From Oscillatoriales cyanobacterium (GTDB lineage Bacteria; Cyanobacteriota; Cyanobacteriia; Cyanobacteriales; Microcoleaceae), in assembly GCA_004294385.1 (NCBI GenBank), contig REAP01000035.1, positions 1-47,678 of the forward strand: a DNA stretch of 47,678 bases, written 5' to 3'. A program made the position numbers and the translations under genes. The notes under the pieces are model-generated. The model saw only the letters and a list, made by a program, of their open reading frames with translations, ran no database searches and was not told where the DNA came from. Numbering within the stretch: the first letter of the stretch is position 1; every line of letters begins with the position of its first letter. This document shows, piece by piece, positions 8,314-17,189 of this stretch.

Positions 8314-8562
8314 GTGAAGCGTAACCAAGTTGCTAAAGCTGCGACTGCACAGGTTGAAGCTAAGCTAAAAGTCAAGAAAGTTTCTAAAGCTGACATAGGG
8401 CTGCTCCAATTTTTTGAATTAATTAATAAAGCAAGTGTTGCTATTCATCTTTTATATCAAGCCCGATCGAGCTTTTCAAGCGATCGCGCACAAAATTCTC
8501 ACTCCTTAACATTCTGTAATATTCCGATAAATAGCTTTACATTACTCCCAGTTATCGATTAA
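8314..8562 (+). CDS. Doubtful small hypothetical protein
   Basis: A GTG at 8314 follows a strong ribosome site (GGAAGGAGGG, about 8299-8308). The first 40 codons give a lysine/alanine-rich helix (MKRNQVAKAATAQVEAKLKV) that looks coding. The second half (after about residue 45) runs through HIP1-containing sequence and reads like non-coding DNA, and its 3' end overlaps the convergent HAD gene. It could be the 5' remnant of a truncated gene. I do not recognise it. Confidence 0.25.
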   Translation: MKRNQVAKAATAQVEAKLKVKKVSKADIGLLQFFELINKASVAIHLLYQARSSFSSDRAQNSHSLTFCNIPINSFTLLPVID

Positions 8563-9174
8563 TTCTATCAATTGTTGGGGACGTTCAATCAAAAAATCGG
8601 GATAATGCGCCGCCAAAGCTGACTGAGAATTAAAACCCCAATTTACAGCAATTACTTTAATTCCGGTTCTTTTAGCCGCATCTATATCTCTAACTTCATC
8701 TCCGACATATACCACTTGTTCAGGATTAAAATTTTCTCGTCTTAGCCAGCGATAAATAATTTTATGTTTACCAAAAGTTGTCGCAGAATCAATAAAATTA
8801 AAAACGCCTTCTAAACCGTTATTTTTCATTGAAATCAGGACATTTTCTCTAGAATTAGATGTGATAATTCCCAGTGTAAAACCTTGGCTTTTCAATTCTA
8901 ATAAAACTTCTTTAATTCCCGGAAACAATTGGATATTCGGAATTTCATTCCGTAACTCTGCTTTTAACTTTCTAATTAGTAGGGGTAGTTTGAAAATAGA
9001 AATACCGGAATATCTGAGGATTTGCCAAGGAGTTAAATTGCTCAATTGAGCGAGTTCCTCTTTGGTGGCAGACTTAAAGCCAAATTCTGCTGACAAACGG
9101 TTGGTAATACTCAGAAGAATATCGATGGTATCTGCTAAAGTACCGTCAAAATCAAAAATAATTACTTTGAGCAT
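8542..9174 (-). CDS. HAD-superfamily phosphatase (phosphoglycolate-phosphatase-like)
   Basis: A 210-residue HAD hydrolase. Motif I is [10 protein letters not shown] with nucleophile Asp8 and Asp10. Motif II is the ITSNS block, motif III a Lys around GKHKIIYRW, and motif [15 protein letters not shown] helical cap (about 15-80) marks subfamily IA, as in Gph/PpaX/HisB-like phosphatases. The substrate cannot be told from sequence; phosphoglycolate or a nucleotide is typical. It is flanked downstream by the doubtful gene and upstream by long STRRs. Confidence 0.88.
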   Translation of the reverse strand: MLKVIIFDFDGTLADTIDILLSITNRLSAEFGFKSATKEELAQLSNLTPWQILRYSGISIFKLPLLIRKLKAELRNEIPNIQLFPGIKEVLLELKSQGFTLGIITSNSRENVLISMKNNGLEGVFNFIDSATTFGKHKIIYRWLRRENFNPEQVVYVGDEVRDIDAAKRTGIKVIAVNWGFNSQSALAAHYPDFLIERPQQLIELIDNWE

Positions 9175-9185
9175 TTAAACTATGT

Positions 9186-9298
9186 TGTGGGCATAGGGCA
9201 TCGGGCATAGGGCATAGGGCATGGGGCATTGGGCATAGGGCATGGGGCATCGGGCATGGGGCATAGGGCATGGGGCATCGAGCATCAGGCATTGGTAT
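9186..9298. repeat. STRR, 7-bp unit GGGCATA/GGGCATG
   Basis: About fifteen tandem heptamers of the form GGGCAT(A/G/C/T), with variation concentrated at the seventh base. They begin a few bases upstream of the HAD gene start. No promoter is recognisable in them. Confidence 0.9.
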
Positions 9299-9324
9299 TG
9301 TATAGCAAGCAGTCGTCAATTGGT

Positions 9325-9488
9325 TGACTGAGCGTAGTCGAAGTGCCAATTCCCAATTCCAATTCCCAATTCCCAATTCCCAATTCCCCATTCCCCATTC
9401 CCAATTCCCCATTCCCAATTCCCAATTCCCAATTCCCCATTCCCCATTCCCAATTCCCAATTCCCAATTCCCAATTCCCAATTCCCAA
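9325..9488. repeat. STRR, 7-bp unit CAATTCC, ending inside queG stop region
   Basis: A GACTGAGCGTAGTCGAAGTG element (9325-9343) is followed by about twenty tandem CAATTCC/CCATTCC heptamers. The array ends at the last bases before the queG stop, so the repeat abuts the 3' end of that gene. Confidence 0.9.
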
Positions 9489-10424
9489 CTAACTATCAAT
9501 TTGATTTGCCTTCGCATTCCGCCGCAGCATTTCTGGTTTAATTCGTCGCAATGCTGATGCTGTAAATCTGCGGTTCCACTCTTCATCAGAAATTTCTGCT
9601 AATTCAGTAAGTGTCGGCGCTATATTTTCAGGATAAGGCTCAAACTCCACAATATCTGTTGGTTTAGCAAATCTCTGATTCCAAGGACAAACATCTTGAC
9701 AAATATCGCAACCTGCTACCCAACCTTGTAAATTAGATGCAATTTCGTCTGGTAATGTTTCGGATCGATTCTCGATCGTATGATACGCTATACATCGATC
9801 GGCATTAACGACAAAAGGCTCAGTAATTGCCCCAGTCGGACACGCCTCAATACAGCGAGTGCAAGTACCGCAATGTTGAGTATGCCCAGAATCTGGTACT
9901 AACTCCAAATTCGTCAAAACTTCACCCAAAAACACCCAAGAACCGTATTCCCGCGAAATTACATTACCATTTTTGGCAATCCAACCAATCCCCGCCCGTT
10001 GCGCCCAAACTTTATCCTGAATTGGCCCTGTATCAGCATAATACCGTGCTTCAATGCCTTCACCTTGCGATCGCAACCAATCTGCCAAAACCTTCAGTTT
10101 TTTGTGCAGGATTTTATGATAGTCCCGTCCCCAGCCATAGCGAGAGATTTTGGCATATTCGGCGCGATCGGGGCGTTGGTGAGGCGTATAGTAGTTGATG
10201 GCGACACATATTAACGACTTCACCTCTGGCATGGAAGCGCGAATATCCTGTCGTTTTGGGTTAGCCATCCATCCCATATCCCCTTGATAGCCTTTATCCA
10301 ACCATGCCTGCAACCTTTGTGACTCCTCATCAGCGCCCTCATCTACCAAGGCTATCCCCACCTTGTGAAATCCCAACTGTAAGCATTTTTGCTTAATTCG
10401 ATCGCTATTTATTGATGTTTTCAT
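9489..10424 (-). CDS. queG: Epoxyqueuosine reductase QueG
   Basis: A 311-residue iron-sulfur and cobalamin enzyme catalysing the last step of queuosine synthesis in tRNA (epoxyqueuosine to queuosine). The N-terminal domain has the family blocks [18 protein letters not shown] and RYGWGRDYH. The C-terminal half carries two 4Fe-4S motifs: [17 protein letters not shown] and [14 protein letters not shown]. The final residues ([12 protein letters not shown]) run directly into the adjacent heptamer array. The length is slightly short for the family (310-380), as is common in cyanobacteria. Confidence 0.93.
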   Translation of the reverse strand: MKTSINSDRIKQKCLQLGFHKVGIALVDEGADEESQRLQAWLDKGYQGDMGWMANPKRQDIRASMPEVKSLICVAINYYTPHQRPDRAEYAKISRYGWGRDYHKILHKKLKVLADWLRSQGEGIEARYYADTGPIQDKVWAQRAGIGWIAKNGNVISREYGSWVFLGEVLTNLELVPDSGHTQHCGTCTRCIEACPTGAITEPFVVNADRCIAYHTIENRSETLPDEIASNLQGWVAGCDICQDVCPWNQRFAKPTDIVEFEPYPENIAPTLTELAEISDEEWNRRFTASALRRIKPEMLRRNAKANQIDS

Positions 10425-10629
10425 AAAGTAAAGTAAAATAGCACAATTTGTGCAATTAGTCTAGTAATATGGAACTAATTTAGCCCCAAAAATCATAATA
10501 CTTTCAAAATCTTTATATTTAAAACTTTGATTTCTAATTTGTCAAAAATGTTACATAATTTTAAGCAAGGGAGATTAAGGTTCGCTAACTCAATTACCTC
10601 ACTAAAAGCGCGAATCTCGCAACATACAT

Positions 10630-11592
10630 ATGGCAGTTAGTATTCAATCAGCTCAATCTATTTTCTCCAGCACCGAGATTGCTAGCGTTGTTCCGTCTAC
10701 TACGGATGCGTTCTACAAACTCAGCGTTGAAGACCAACTAGCCTTACTCTGGTATGCCTACACTGAAATGGGCATTACCATTACCGCCGCAGCCCCAGGA
10801 GTGGCCAGCATGGCGCTTGTCGAAGGCATCCTGGGCGAAATCAAGCAAATGTCGGCGGAGGCTCAAAGCAAAACCATGTTTGACCTTGCTAGCAACGCTG
10901 ACACCACCATCGGCCGCATCTACACATCCTTGCGCGTCAACACCAAACTTGGTTTTTGGTACGAGTTGGGACAGTTGATGAAGCAAGGCCTTGTTGCTCC
11001 GATTCCTTCTGGCTATCAAATGTCTCCCGAAGCCACCACAGTTCTCGAAACTCTCAAAAGACTTGATCCAGGTCAGCAAATTACCGTACTTCGTAACACG
11101 GTAGTTCACATGGGCTATGATCCTGATTTCAGCCAAGAGTACGGCAAACGCTCAGCTCCGAAAAGCACTCCCACGGCAGTTGAGGGGCGGGTGAAAACTC
11201 AGATTGAAGGTATTAGCGAGCAAACTGTGCTCAGCTACATTGACAACATGAATGCCTTCGACTTTACTCCTGCTGTCGCTTTATTTGCCGAAGAAGGTGC
11301 TCTGCAACCGCCATTCCAAAAGCCGATTGTGGGCCGCGAAGCTATCCTCAACTATATGCGGGAAGAGTGCATCGGACTCAAAATGATGCCACAACAAGGC
11401 GTATCCGAACCCGCAGAAGATGGATACCGCCAAGTGAAAGTGACAGGTAAAGTCGAAACTCCGTGGTTTGGCTCGAATGTGGGTATGAACATTGCGTGGC
11501 GCTTTATGCTTGATCCCCAAGGTCAAATTTTCTTTGTGGCGATCGACTTGTTGGCATCTCCCAAAGAATTGCTAAACTTGATGCGGAAGTAG
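10630..11592 (+). CDS. ocp: Orange carotenoid protein (OCP)
   Basis: A 320-residue photoprotective protein. It binds a ketocarotenoid, is activated by blue-green light, and quenches phycobilisome excitation. The all-helical N-terminal domain (about 1-160) shows Trp41, Tyr44, Asn104, Trp110 and Arg155. The linker (about 165-195) precedes an NTF2-like C-terminal domain with AEEGALQPPFQKPIVG and VTGKVETPWFGSNVGMN. Residue 101 is Leu within SLRVNTKLGFWY; the Synechocystis OCP1 I remember has Trp there, so the clade (OCP1, OCP2 or OCPX) is uncertain. No fluorescence recovery protein gene follows. The 205-bp upstream gap holds its promoter, not located precisely. Confidence 0.95.
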   Translation: MAVSIQSAQSIFSSTEIASVVPSTTDAFYKLSVEDQLALLWYAYTEMGITITAAAPGVASMALVEGILGEIKQMSAEAQSKTMFDLASNADTTIGRIYTSLRVNTKLGFWYELGQLMKQGLVAPIPSGYQMSPEATTVLETLKRLDPGQQITVLRNTVVHMGYDPDFSQEYGKRSAPKSTPTAVEGRVKTQIEGISEQTVLSYIDNMNAFDFTPAVALFAEEGALQPPFQKPIVGREAILNYMREECIGLKMMPQQGVSEPAEDGYRQVKVTGKVETPWFGSNVGMNIAWRFMLDPQGQIFFVAIDLLASPKELLNLMRK

Positions 11593-11646
11593 AATTCTCC
11601 AGTAATATCAATTCCGGTTCCAACGTCAATCGCTCTTATATCGATT

Positions 11647-11679
11647 AAATCCCCGACTTCTTCAAGAAGTCGGGGATTT
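11647..11679 (+). terminator. Stem-loop terminator after ocp
   Basis: A nearly perfect 33-base palindrome with arms AAATCCCCGACTTCTT and its complement. A T-rich stretch (GTGTTTTTTAG) follows, 55 bases past the ocp stop. The same AATCCCCGA...TCGGGGATT family recurs at 12361, 26355 and 36731, always at gene ends. It therefore probably terminates transcription, though it may also be a dispersed repeat. Confidence 0.65.
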
Positions 11680-11773
11680 AGTTATTGTGTTTTTTAGGTG
11701 GGCTTACTTAAGTGAGTTGTGAGTTGTTGTTTGTTACTTATTTGTTGCTTAGTAGTTATGAGTTGTTGATTGT

Positions 11774-11819
11774 TACTAATAACCAATAACCAATAACCAA
11801 TAACCAATAACGAGTAACC
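11774..11819. repeat. STRR, 7-bp unit CAATAAC
   Basis: About six tandem CAATAAC heptamers between the ocp terminator and the convergent anti-sigma gene. Confidence 0.85.
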
Positions 11820-11831
11820 AACATTGACTAA

Positions 11832-12254
11832 TTAAGATTTTTCTGGCAAACTAGCTTCCAACTTCAGACAGTTACGGCCATCTACTTGCAAACTGTAGTC
11901 CACTCGGTCCATAAGTCTACTCATAATCAGCCAGCCGTAGCCACTTTCCTGTTTAGCTTCAGGACGCGGGGGGTTATAAGTATTCATTTCATAACCTTTA
12001 CCGTAATCCCAAATTTCTAAACCAATGTCCCGATTTTTTAAGTTTAAGCGAATTAAGACTGGCAACTCAGGTTGGTCTTTGTGAGCATGGCGGATGACGT
12101 TGGAATAGGCTTCTGCTAACACCAAGCGCAAACGATTTGATTGGCGTGGCCAATCGACGTGCTCACCTAGCTCAACTTCCAAACTGCTCAGCAGCCAGTT
12201 TTCAACAATTGTTAAAAACCGCAAGTCGCTTGGTACGTGAAGCTCAGTATTCAT
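11832..12254 (-). CDS. Anti-sigma factor-type HATPase (RsbW-like)
   Basis: A 140-residue GHKL ATPase of the HATPase_c_2/RsbW type. Visible are the N-box (RLVLAEAYSNVIRHAHKD), the G1 box (EIWDYGKGYE) and the SGYGWLIMSRLMDRVDYS block. Such kinases phosphorylate an STAS anti-anti-sigma protein or sequester a regulator. The neighbouring upstream gene on the same strand encodes a response-regulator/PP2C phosphatase, giving a classic partner-switching pair. The STAS partner is not in this window. The gap between the two is about 137 bases and contains a hairpin at 12361-12379. Confidence 0.87.
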   Translation of the reverse strand: MNTELHVPSDLRFLTIVENWLLSSLEVELGEHVDWPRQSNRLRLVLAEAYSNVIRHAHKDQPELPVLIRLNLKNRDIGLEIWDYGKGYEMNTYNPPRPEAKQESGYGWLIMSRLMDRVDYSLQVDGRNCLKLEASLPEKS

Positions 12255-12360
12255 AGAAAAATCCTGTAAGTATTAGAAATCCTGTGTCTTCTGACCAGGG
12301 ATGAAATAGGATAATCTGTGGCCTATCAACTGAGGGCTTCAGTTTTTGAGACCTGAATTT

Positions 12361-12379
12361 CCCCGACGAGAAGTCGGGG
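12361..12379 (-). terminator. Intergenic CCCCGAC hairpin
   Basis: CCCCGAC (12361-12367) pairs with GTCGGGG (12373-12379) between the two genes of the partner-switching pair. It could attenuate transcription into the anti-sigma gene. There is no T-run, so termination is uncertain. Confidence 0.35.
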
Positions 12380-12391
12380 TCGTTGACAGAT

Positions 12392-14065
12392 TCAGAGAAC
12401 TTCCAAAGAGAGTATAGTTTGGTCATCTTCTTGAACGGGATTATCGGCTCGAATGTGAACCAATAAGTTGTCCAAGTTGAACGAACCAGGCTCCTCAATC
12501 AAAAGTTCCCAAAGTCCCTCTTGTTGTAACATGGAACGAGTTTGCTCTTCCCCAGCCACAGCTTTACTCATCACAGTAGCTTCAGTAATCCCATCACTCG
12601 TCAGCAGAAATACATCTCCTGACTTGAGGTCGATCGCACCCGATTTGCCCTTCCAAACTGGTAGTATCCCTAAAGGAATGCCACGAGCTTTCAGGAAATT
12701 GGGTTCCACTGGTGTTGAACCACTAGCGGCTTGAGCTTTCACCTCTGAGTGAGACCACACGATCGGATAAATGTGACCAGCATTAGCAAAAGCCATGTGT
12801 CCAGTTGAAGGTGTGTAACGAGCCACAACCATTGTAATAAAATGATTGTTGCCAATTAGGTCATCTGCCATACTACTATTCATGTTCGTCATGACTTGGC
12901 TTGGTTCGGGAGAAATTTCTTGGGAAAGTTCCCGTCGCATCACCGAAATCGCACTAGCCATAAATAGAGCAGCCGGAACACCCTTACCGGAAACATCCCC
13001 CACCGCTATCCAAATATCCCCTTGCGAGTGGACGTAGACTTCAAAAAAGTCGCCTCCAACTTCGCGGGCGGGATAACAACAAGCTTGCACTCTGACAGTC
13101 TCAAAATCTGGCCAATTTTGACGCAACAAGTTTGTTTGAATTTGGCGGGCCACTTCCAACTCGTTTTGCATCTGCTGGGCTAAATCCAGAGTCCGCTGAT
13201 AGAGTTTGGCTTGAGAGAGAGCGAGGGCTGCTTGAGCTCCGACACCTTCTATTAACTCTATATCTTCTGGCGACCAAGTATTGCTGTTGTCAAGTTGGCA
13301 AAGCGCAAGTACCGCCAGAATGTCTTGCTGGTAAGTCAGTGGTACTGCAATCTCCACGGAGTTACCGGCTGACTGAGTGCCACTTTGCTGTTGAGTTTCG
13401 CGGCTGGCTACGGCTTGAACTAGCAAGTCTTCATTAAAAGAAAAGCTGCTAGGTTCTGCTGTTTGGGCTTGGTACGGAAAAGTGCTCGGCAATAAGCGAT
13501 CGCCCTCTACCGGCCGTAGCATACAATGGCTAGCCTCAAAAGTTTTACCTACGGTCTGGACAATAGTTTGTACCATACTAGAGTAATCTAGAGACCCGCG
13601 AATCACGCCCATCACCTCATTGAACAGAGATTCTTTGCGTAAAGCACGACGCAGTTCGACACTGCGCTGCTTATAGTATTTGTAAGTTTCCGAGGCTTGA
13701 TTGATAACTAATTTCAGTTCTTCAGGATTCCACGGTTTGGTGATGTACTTGAAAACTTGACCGGAGTTAATTGCCTCCACCAAATCTTCAACATCTGTGT
13801 ATCCTGTCAGCAGAATCCGAATCGTATCAGGAAAGCGCTCGACAGTTTTCCCCAAAAACTCGGTACCATTCATTTCTGGCATCCGCTGGTCAGATATAAT
13901 CACCGCCATCTCGCCCTGTTCGTCTAAAACTTCCAGGGCGCTGAGGGCGCTATCTGCTTTGTAAACTTGAAAGTCGCGTCGAAACGTCCGGTACAGCAAA
14001 TCCAAGTTGTCGGGTTCGTCATCGACTACCATTAGTTTCAGCTTGCTTCCATCTCCCCGACTCAT
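12392..14065 (-). CDS. Response regulator / GAF / PP2C phosphatase (RsbU-like)
   Basis: A 557-residue protein. Residues 8-125 form a REC domain with VVDDEPDN and the phospho-acceptor Asp59 (IISDQRMPEMNG), plus TGYTDVEDL and the YITKPWNPEEL lysine. A coiled linker follows. A GAF domain spans about 150-290. A SpoIIE-type PP2C domain (about 310-555) shows YPAREVGGDFFEV, VGDVSGKGVPAALFMA, ANAGHIYPI, LTSDGITEA and DDQTIL. It probably dephosphorylates an STAS protein when its REC domain is phosphorylated. The downstream RsbW-like kinase is its natural antagonist. Confidence 0.92.
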   Translation of the reverse strand: MSRGDGSKLKLMVVDDEPDNLDLLYRTFRRDFQVYKADSALSALEVLDEQGEMAVIISDQRMPEMNGTEFLGKTVERFPDTIRILLTGYTDVEDLVEAINSGQVFKYITKPWNPEELKLVINQASETYKYYKQRSVELRRALRKESLFNEVMGVIRGSLDYSSMVQTIVQTVGKTFEASHCMLRPVEGDRLLPSTFPYQAQTAEPSSFSFNEDLLVQAVASRETQQQSGTQSAGNSVEIAVPLTYQQDILAVLALCQLDNSNTWSPEDIELIEGVGAQAALALSQAKLYQRTLDLAQQMQNELEVARQIQTNLLRQNWPDFETVRVQACCYPAREVGGDFFEVYVHSQGDIWIAVGDVSGKGVPAALFMASAISVMRRELSQEISPEPSQVMTNMNSSMADDLIGNNHFITMVVARYTPSTGHMAFANAGHIYPIVWSHSEVKAQAASGSTPVEPNFLKARGIPLGILPVWKGKSGAIDLKSGDVFLLTSDGITEATVMSKAVAGEEQTRSMLQQEGLWELLIEEPGSFNLDNLLVHIRADNPVQEDDQTILSLEVL

Positions 14066-14177
14066 GCTATTCCCTACTCCTAGGCGAATTAATCAGGTCT
14101 TAAACTCCGATTTGCTTTGTAGTAGCTCAAATAAACCGGAACTCCGATCAACTTCAAATAAATGCTACCCAGCCGAA

Positions 14178-15062
14178 TCAAATTAATTTTTCTGCCAGTC
14201 TGAGCTTAGCAGAACGAGCGCGGGGATTTCTACTTACTTCTTCGGATTGTGGAATTATCGGCTTTTTTGTCAGTACCTGCAAACAGTCCGTCCCTCGGAG
14301 TTGATGCTTGACTGGTCTATCTTCCAGGCTGTGAAAAGTAATAATTCCCAGCCTCCCACCGGGTTTCAACCACTTTGGTGCTTGGTTAAGAAAAGTTTCG
14401 AGAGATGCAAGTTCCGAGTTGACGGCTATCCTTAAAGCTTGGAAAGTGCGGGTGGCCGGATGGATTCTACCGTTGCGCTGCTTGGGTGGGAAGGTTGAGG
14501 CGATCGCGCCTGCCAATTCTGTTGTACTTTCAAAGGGACGCTGGGCGACAATCCGCCTGGCGATGCGGCGAGACAGTCGTTCCTCGCCGTATTTGTAGAT
14601 AATATCTGCTAGTTTAACTTCGTCCCAGTGATTGATAATCTCTTCTGCGGTCAAAGATTGCTGCTGGTTCATACGCATATCTAATTTAGCTGGGTGGCGA
14701 AAACTAAAGCCACGCTCTGGTTTATCGAACTGAGCCGAGCTTACGCCTAGGTCTGCTATGATACCATCAAATGTGGCATCTTGGGACTGATATTCCGCAA
14801 AATTGCCGTGCCAAAATTCGACAGAAGCGTTGGCAAATCGGGTTTGGCAAAAACGGATAGCTTCTTGGTCGCGATCGATCGCCACCACTGTAACATCAGC
14901 CGCCGCCGCTAAAATCAAACCAGTGTGTCCGCCGCCTCCTAATGTCGCATCCAAATAGCGGCCGCCTGGGCGCACAAGCAAACCCGCAATTAATTCTTGA
15001 CCCAAAACTGGAACGTGATAGCTGTCAATACTGACATCTAATGCAGGACAGGGCTGTTTCAT
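14178..15062 (-). CDS. rsmH: 16S rRNA m4C1402 methyltransferase RsmH
   Basis: 294 residues from the ATG at 15062. RsmH N4-methylates C1402 of 16S rRNA. Motifs are [26 protein letters not shown] (SAM site), [25 protein letters not shown] and [16 protein letters not shown]. The frame stays open upstream to 15254, but that extension is translated repeat DNA with an Arg-rich nonsense composition. The first residues (MKQPCP) and the ATG itself lie in the arm of an inverted-repeat element (15050-15191), so the native N-terminus may have been replaced. Confidence 0.92.
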   Translation of the reverse strand: MKQPCPALDVSIDSYHVPVLGQELIAGLLVRPGGRYLDATLGGGGHTGLILAAAADVTVVAIDRDQEAIRFCQTRFANASVEFWHGNFAEYQSQDATFDGIIADLGVSSAQFDKPERGFSFRHPAKLDMRMNQQQSLTAEEIINHWDEVKLADIIYKYGEERLSRRIARRIVAQRPFESTTELAGAIASTFPPKQRNGRIHPATRTFQALRIAVNSELASLETFLNQAPKWLKPGGRLGIITFHSLEDRPVKHQLRGTDCLQVLTKKPIIPQSEEVSRNPRARSAKLRLAEKLI

Positions 15063-15191
15063 TCTCAGAAAAATCCGAATTTTGTAGGGGTCGTTCCCCC
15101 GTGCCGACCCGACCAATAGACGATTGGTGGCCATTTGAATTTCTGGGGCAACCACGGGGGGATTGCCCCTACAAGAGAATGAAACCGCCCT
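15050..15191. mobile_element. MITE-like nested inverted repeat at rsmH 5' end
   Basis: Outer arms AGGGC(T/G)GTTTCATTCTC lie at 15050-15066 and, inverted, at 15175-15191 (16 of 17 match). Inner arms start with TGTAGGGG at 15083 and end with CCCCTACA at 15173, continuing through CCCCCGTG. The outer left arm contains the rsmH start codon. The inner palindrome resembles the one at 24-115. Confidence 0.65.
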
Positions 15192-15232
15192 GCGATGCAG
15201 GGATGTCCTTCTCAGAAAGCTCGATATCCTTC

Positions 15233-15390
15233 TTGACACTCCTCGGCAAGGCACGAGGATTTTTAAGACATTTCGGTCTTAATATCCCTATGAATAGGGT
15301 TCCCAGGCTGACCACGTTTGCAGCGTAGCTGCGTAGTCATATCTCCTCTATGAATATTTTAGGCGTAGACTTTCCCCCAGTCCAGGGGTA
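15233..15390. ncRNA. Candidate structured RNA / IS605-like remnant
   Basis: Five hairpins follow each other. CCTCG/CGAGG lies at 15241-15258. TTAAGAC/GTCTTAA lies at 15263-15282. CCCTA-TGAA-TAGGG lies at 15286-15299. A longer stem TGAC-ACG...CAGC/GCTG...CGT-GTCA lies at 15309-15339. CCCC/GGGG lies at 15374-15388. The first hairpin is preceded by TTGACACTCC, a motif shared with 4897-4931. There is no protein-coding frame. It could be the end region or guide-RNA part of a transposase-less IS200/IS605-type element, or another structured RNA. Strand is not assigned. Confidence 0.4.
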
Positions 15391-15648
15391 GGTTTTTAAA
15401 TCTTGTCTGATCTGCTGATTCTACCATATTCATTTGTTGAGATGGATGTGTTATATTACTTAACAATGCCAAAAGCCGTGCTACAAGGACGGGGTTTTTA
15501 ACCCAATTTTCTGATAATTTATAAAGGCGAAACAAAAATCAACAAAAAGCAGTAGGTAATGCGCGATCGGAACTGGTCAGCGGGAAATTTAAGTAGTTAG
15601 ATGTCAGATGTCAGGAAAAATCGCCTAGTCCGAAAATGTCAAACTAAT
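15391..15648. other. Non-coding stretch upstream of ndhH
   Basis: No gene seen. A GGGTT/AACCC hairpin lies at about 15492-15504 within GGACGGGGTTTTTAACCC, a sequence I associate (weakly) with ends of cyanobacterial IS605-type elements. The ndhH promoter probably lies here or in the heptamer array that follows. Confidence 0.4.
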
Positions 15649-15712
15649 TACCAATTACCAATTACCAATTACCAATTACCAATTACCAATTACCAATCCC
15701 TAATTACCAATT
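15649..15712. repeat. STRR, 7-bp unit ATTACCA, touching the ndhH start
   Basis: About nine ATTACCA heptamers run up to the base before the ndhH ATG (one interrupted by CCCTA). They occupy the place where a ribosome-binding site should be, so no purine-rich site is present. Confidence 0.9.
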
Positions 15713-16897
15713 ATGTCAAGAATTGAGACTAGAACGGAACCGATGGTGCTCAACATGGGGCCGCACCACCCATCCATGCACGGCGTACTCCGGCTAATCG
15801 TCACCCTGGACGGCGAAGATGTGGTGGACTGCGAGCCTGTTTTGGGCTATCTGCACCGTGGGATGGAGAAAATCGCTGAAAATCGCACGAATGTGATGTA
15901 CGTCCCCTACGTTAGCCGCTGGGACTACGCTGCGGGGATGTTTAACGAAGCGGTGACAGTCAATGCACCGGAAAAGTTGGCGAATATTGCTGTCCCCAAA
16001 CGGGCTAGTTATATTCGGGTAATTATGCTGGAATTGAACCGGATTGCCAACCACTTGATGTGGGTAGGGCCGTTTTTGGCGGACGTGGGAGCACAGACTC
16101 CTTTTTTCTATACTATGCGCGATCGGGAACCAATTCTCGATTTGTGGGAAGCCGCGACAGGTTATCGCATGGTGAATAATAACTATTTCCGCATTGGCGG
16201 AGTTGCCGCCGATTTACCCTACGGTTGGGTAGATAAGTGCGAAGATTTTTGTGATTACTTCCTGCCGAAAATTGACGAATACGAACGTTTAATTACCAAC
16301 AATCCTATCTTCCGCCGCCGGATTGAAGGGCTGGGTACTATTTCTCGTGCAGAAGCAATTAACTGGGGACTATCGGGCCCGATGTTGCGGGGTTCCGGCG
16401 TCAATTGGGACTTGCGGAAAGTTGACCATTACGAATGTTATGACGACTTCGACTGGGATGTTTGTACAGAAGCTGCTGGCGATTGTTTGGCCCGGTATTT
16501 GGTGCGAATTCGGGAGATGCGCGAGTCAGTGAAGATTCTCTATCAAGCCTTGAAAGGACTCCCCGGCGGCCCTTACGAGAATTTGGAAGCGAAGCGCTTA
16601 GAAAGCGGGCCAAAATCTGAATGGAATAGTTTTGACTATCAGTTTATTGGCAAAAAAGTTGCACCGACTTTTAAAATTCCGAAGGGCGAACATTATGTCC
16701 GCGTTGAAAGCGGCAAGGGTGAGTTGGGAATTTATATTATCGGCGATGATAGTACATTTCCTTGGCGCTGGAAGATTCGGGCTGCGGATTTTAATAATTT
16801 GCAGATTTTGCCTCACATTGTGCGCGGTGTAAAGATTGCGGATTTGGTAGCAATCTTGGGTAGTATCGACATTATTATGGGTTCGGTTGATAGGTAG
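15713..16897 (+). CDS. ndhH: NAD(P)H-quinone oxidoreductase subunit H
   Basis: 394 residues, the full length of cyanobacterial NdhH (NuoD/NDUFS2/49-kDa homologue). It is a core subunit of the NDH-1 peripheral arm near the quinone site in the thylakoid membrane. Hallmarks are [68 protein letters not shown] and the C-terminal [10 protein letters not shown]. Arg49 in LHRG aligns with the arginine that NDUFAF7 methylates in mammalian NDUFS2. A COG1565 methyltransferase (NDUFAF7 homologue) lies 526 bases downstream on the same strand. Confidence 0.97.
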   Translation: MSRIETRTEPMVLNMGPHHPSMHGVLRLIVTLDGEDVVDCEPVLGYLHRGMEKIAENRTNVMYVPYVSRWDYAAGMFNEAVTVNAPEKLANIAVPKRASYIRVIMLELNRIANHLMWVGPFLADVGAQTPFFYTMRDREPILDLWEAATGYRMVNNNYFRIGGVAADLPYGWVDKCEDFCDYFLPKIDEYERLITNNPIFRRRIEGLGTISRAEAINWGLSGPMLRGSGVNWDLRKVDHYECYDDFDWDVCTEAAGDCLARYLVRIREMRESVKILYQALKGLPGGPYENLEAKRLESGPKSEWNSFDYQFIGKKVAPTFKIPKGEHYVRVESGKGELGIYIIGDDSTFPWRWKIRAADFNNLQILPHIVRGVKIADLVAILGSIDIIMGSVDR

Positions 16898-17000
16898 ATC
16901 CGCTGTTAGCAGTAAAGGCTTTAGTTCTTAAAAAATTAGGACTAAAGCCCTTACTATTAATAATGATATAATAAAATTTAAAGAACAAAGAGGTTGCAGA

Positions 17001-17189
17001 ATGAATGTCAGCAAGCAAGAGTTCTACGTTATTATTGAACGAGATGAAGATGGCTATTATGTGGGGGAAGTCCCACAGCTAAAAGCCTGTTACAGCCAAG
17101 GAAAAACTATTGATGAGTTGATTGCCAATATCAAAGAAGTTATTGCACTTTGTTTAGAAGAGGGTGATCGTTTACCCCCTTCCCGGTAG
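17001..17189 (+). CDS. HicB-like antitoxin-fold protein, no HicA seen
   Basis: A 62-residue protein matching the HicB antitoxin N-terminal domain (FYVIIERDEDGYYVGEVPQL, CYSQGKTIDELIANIKEVI). The usual C-terminal DNA-binding extension is absent, and no hicA toxin gene is found on either side: 16898-17000 and 17190-17422 contain only repeats. A TATAAT-like box (about 16968) and an AGAGG ribosome site precede it. It may be an orphan regulator or the relic of a toxin-antitoxin pair. Confidence 0.8.
   Translation: MNVSKQEFYVIIERDEDGYYVGEVPQLKACYSQGKTIDELIANIKEVIALCLEEGDRLPPSR

Noticed and set aside
9186..9488. Possible CRISPR-like regularity
   Set aside because: The period is 7 bases with no spacers and no cas genes in the window; these are STRRs.
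9324..9557. Frames through the CAATTCC array reading repeated FPIPNSQ
   Set aside because: They are translated heptamer repeats, open in all frames because 7 is not a multiple of 3 and the unit lacks stops.
15063..15254. N-terminal extension of RsmH
   Set aside because: It is encoded by an inverted-repeat element, gives an Arg-rich sequence unlike the family, and the conserved domain starts after 15062.
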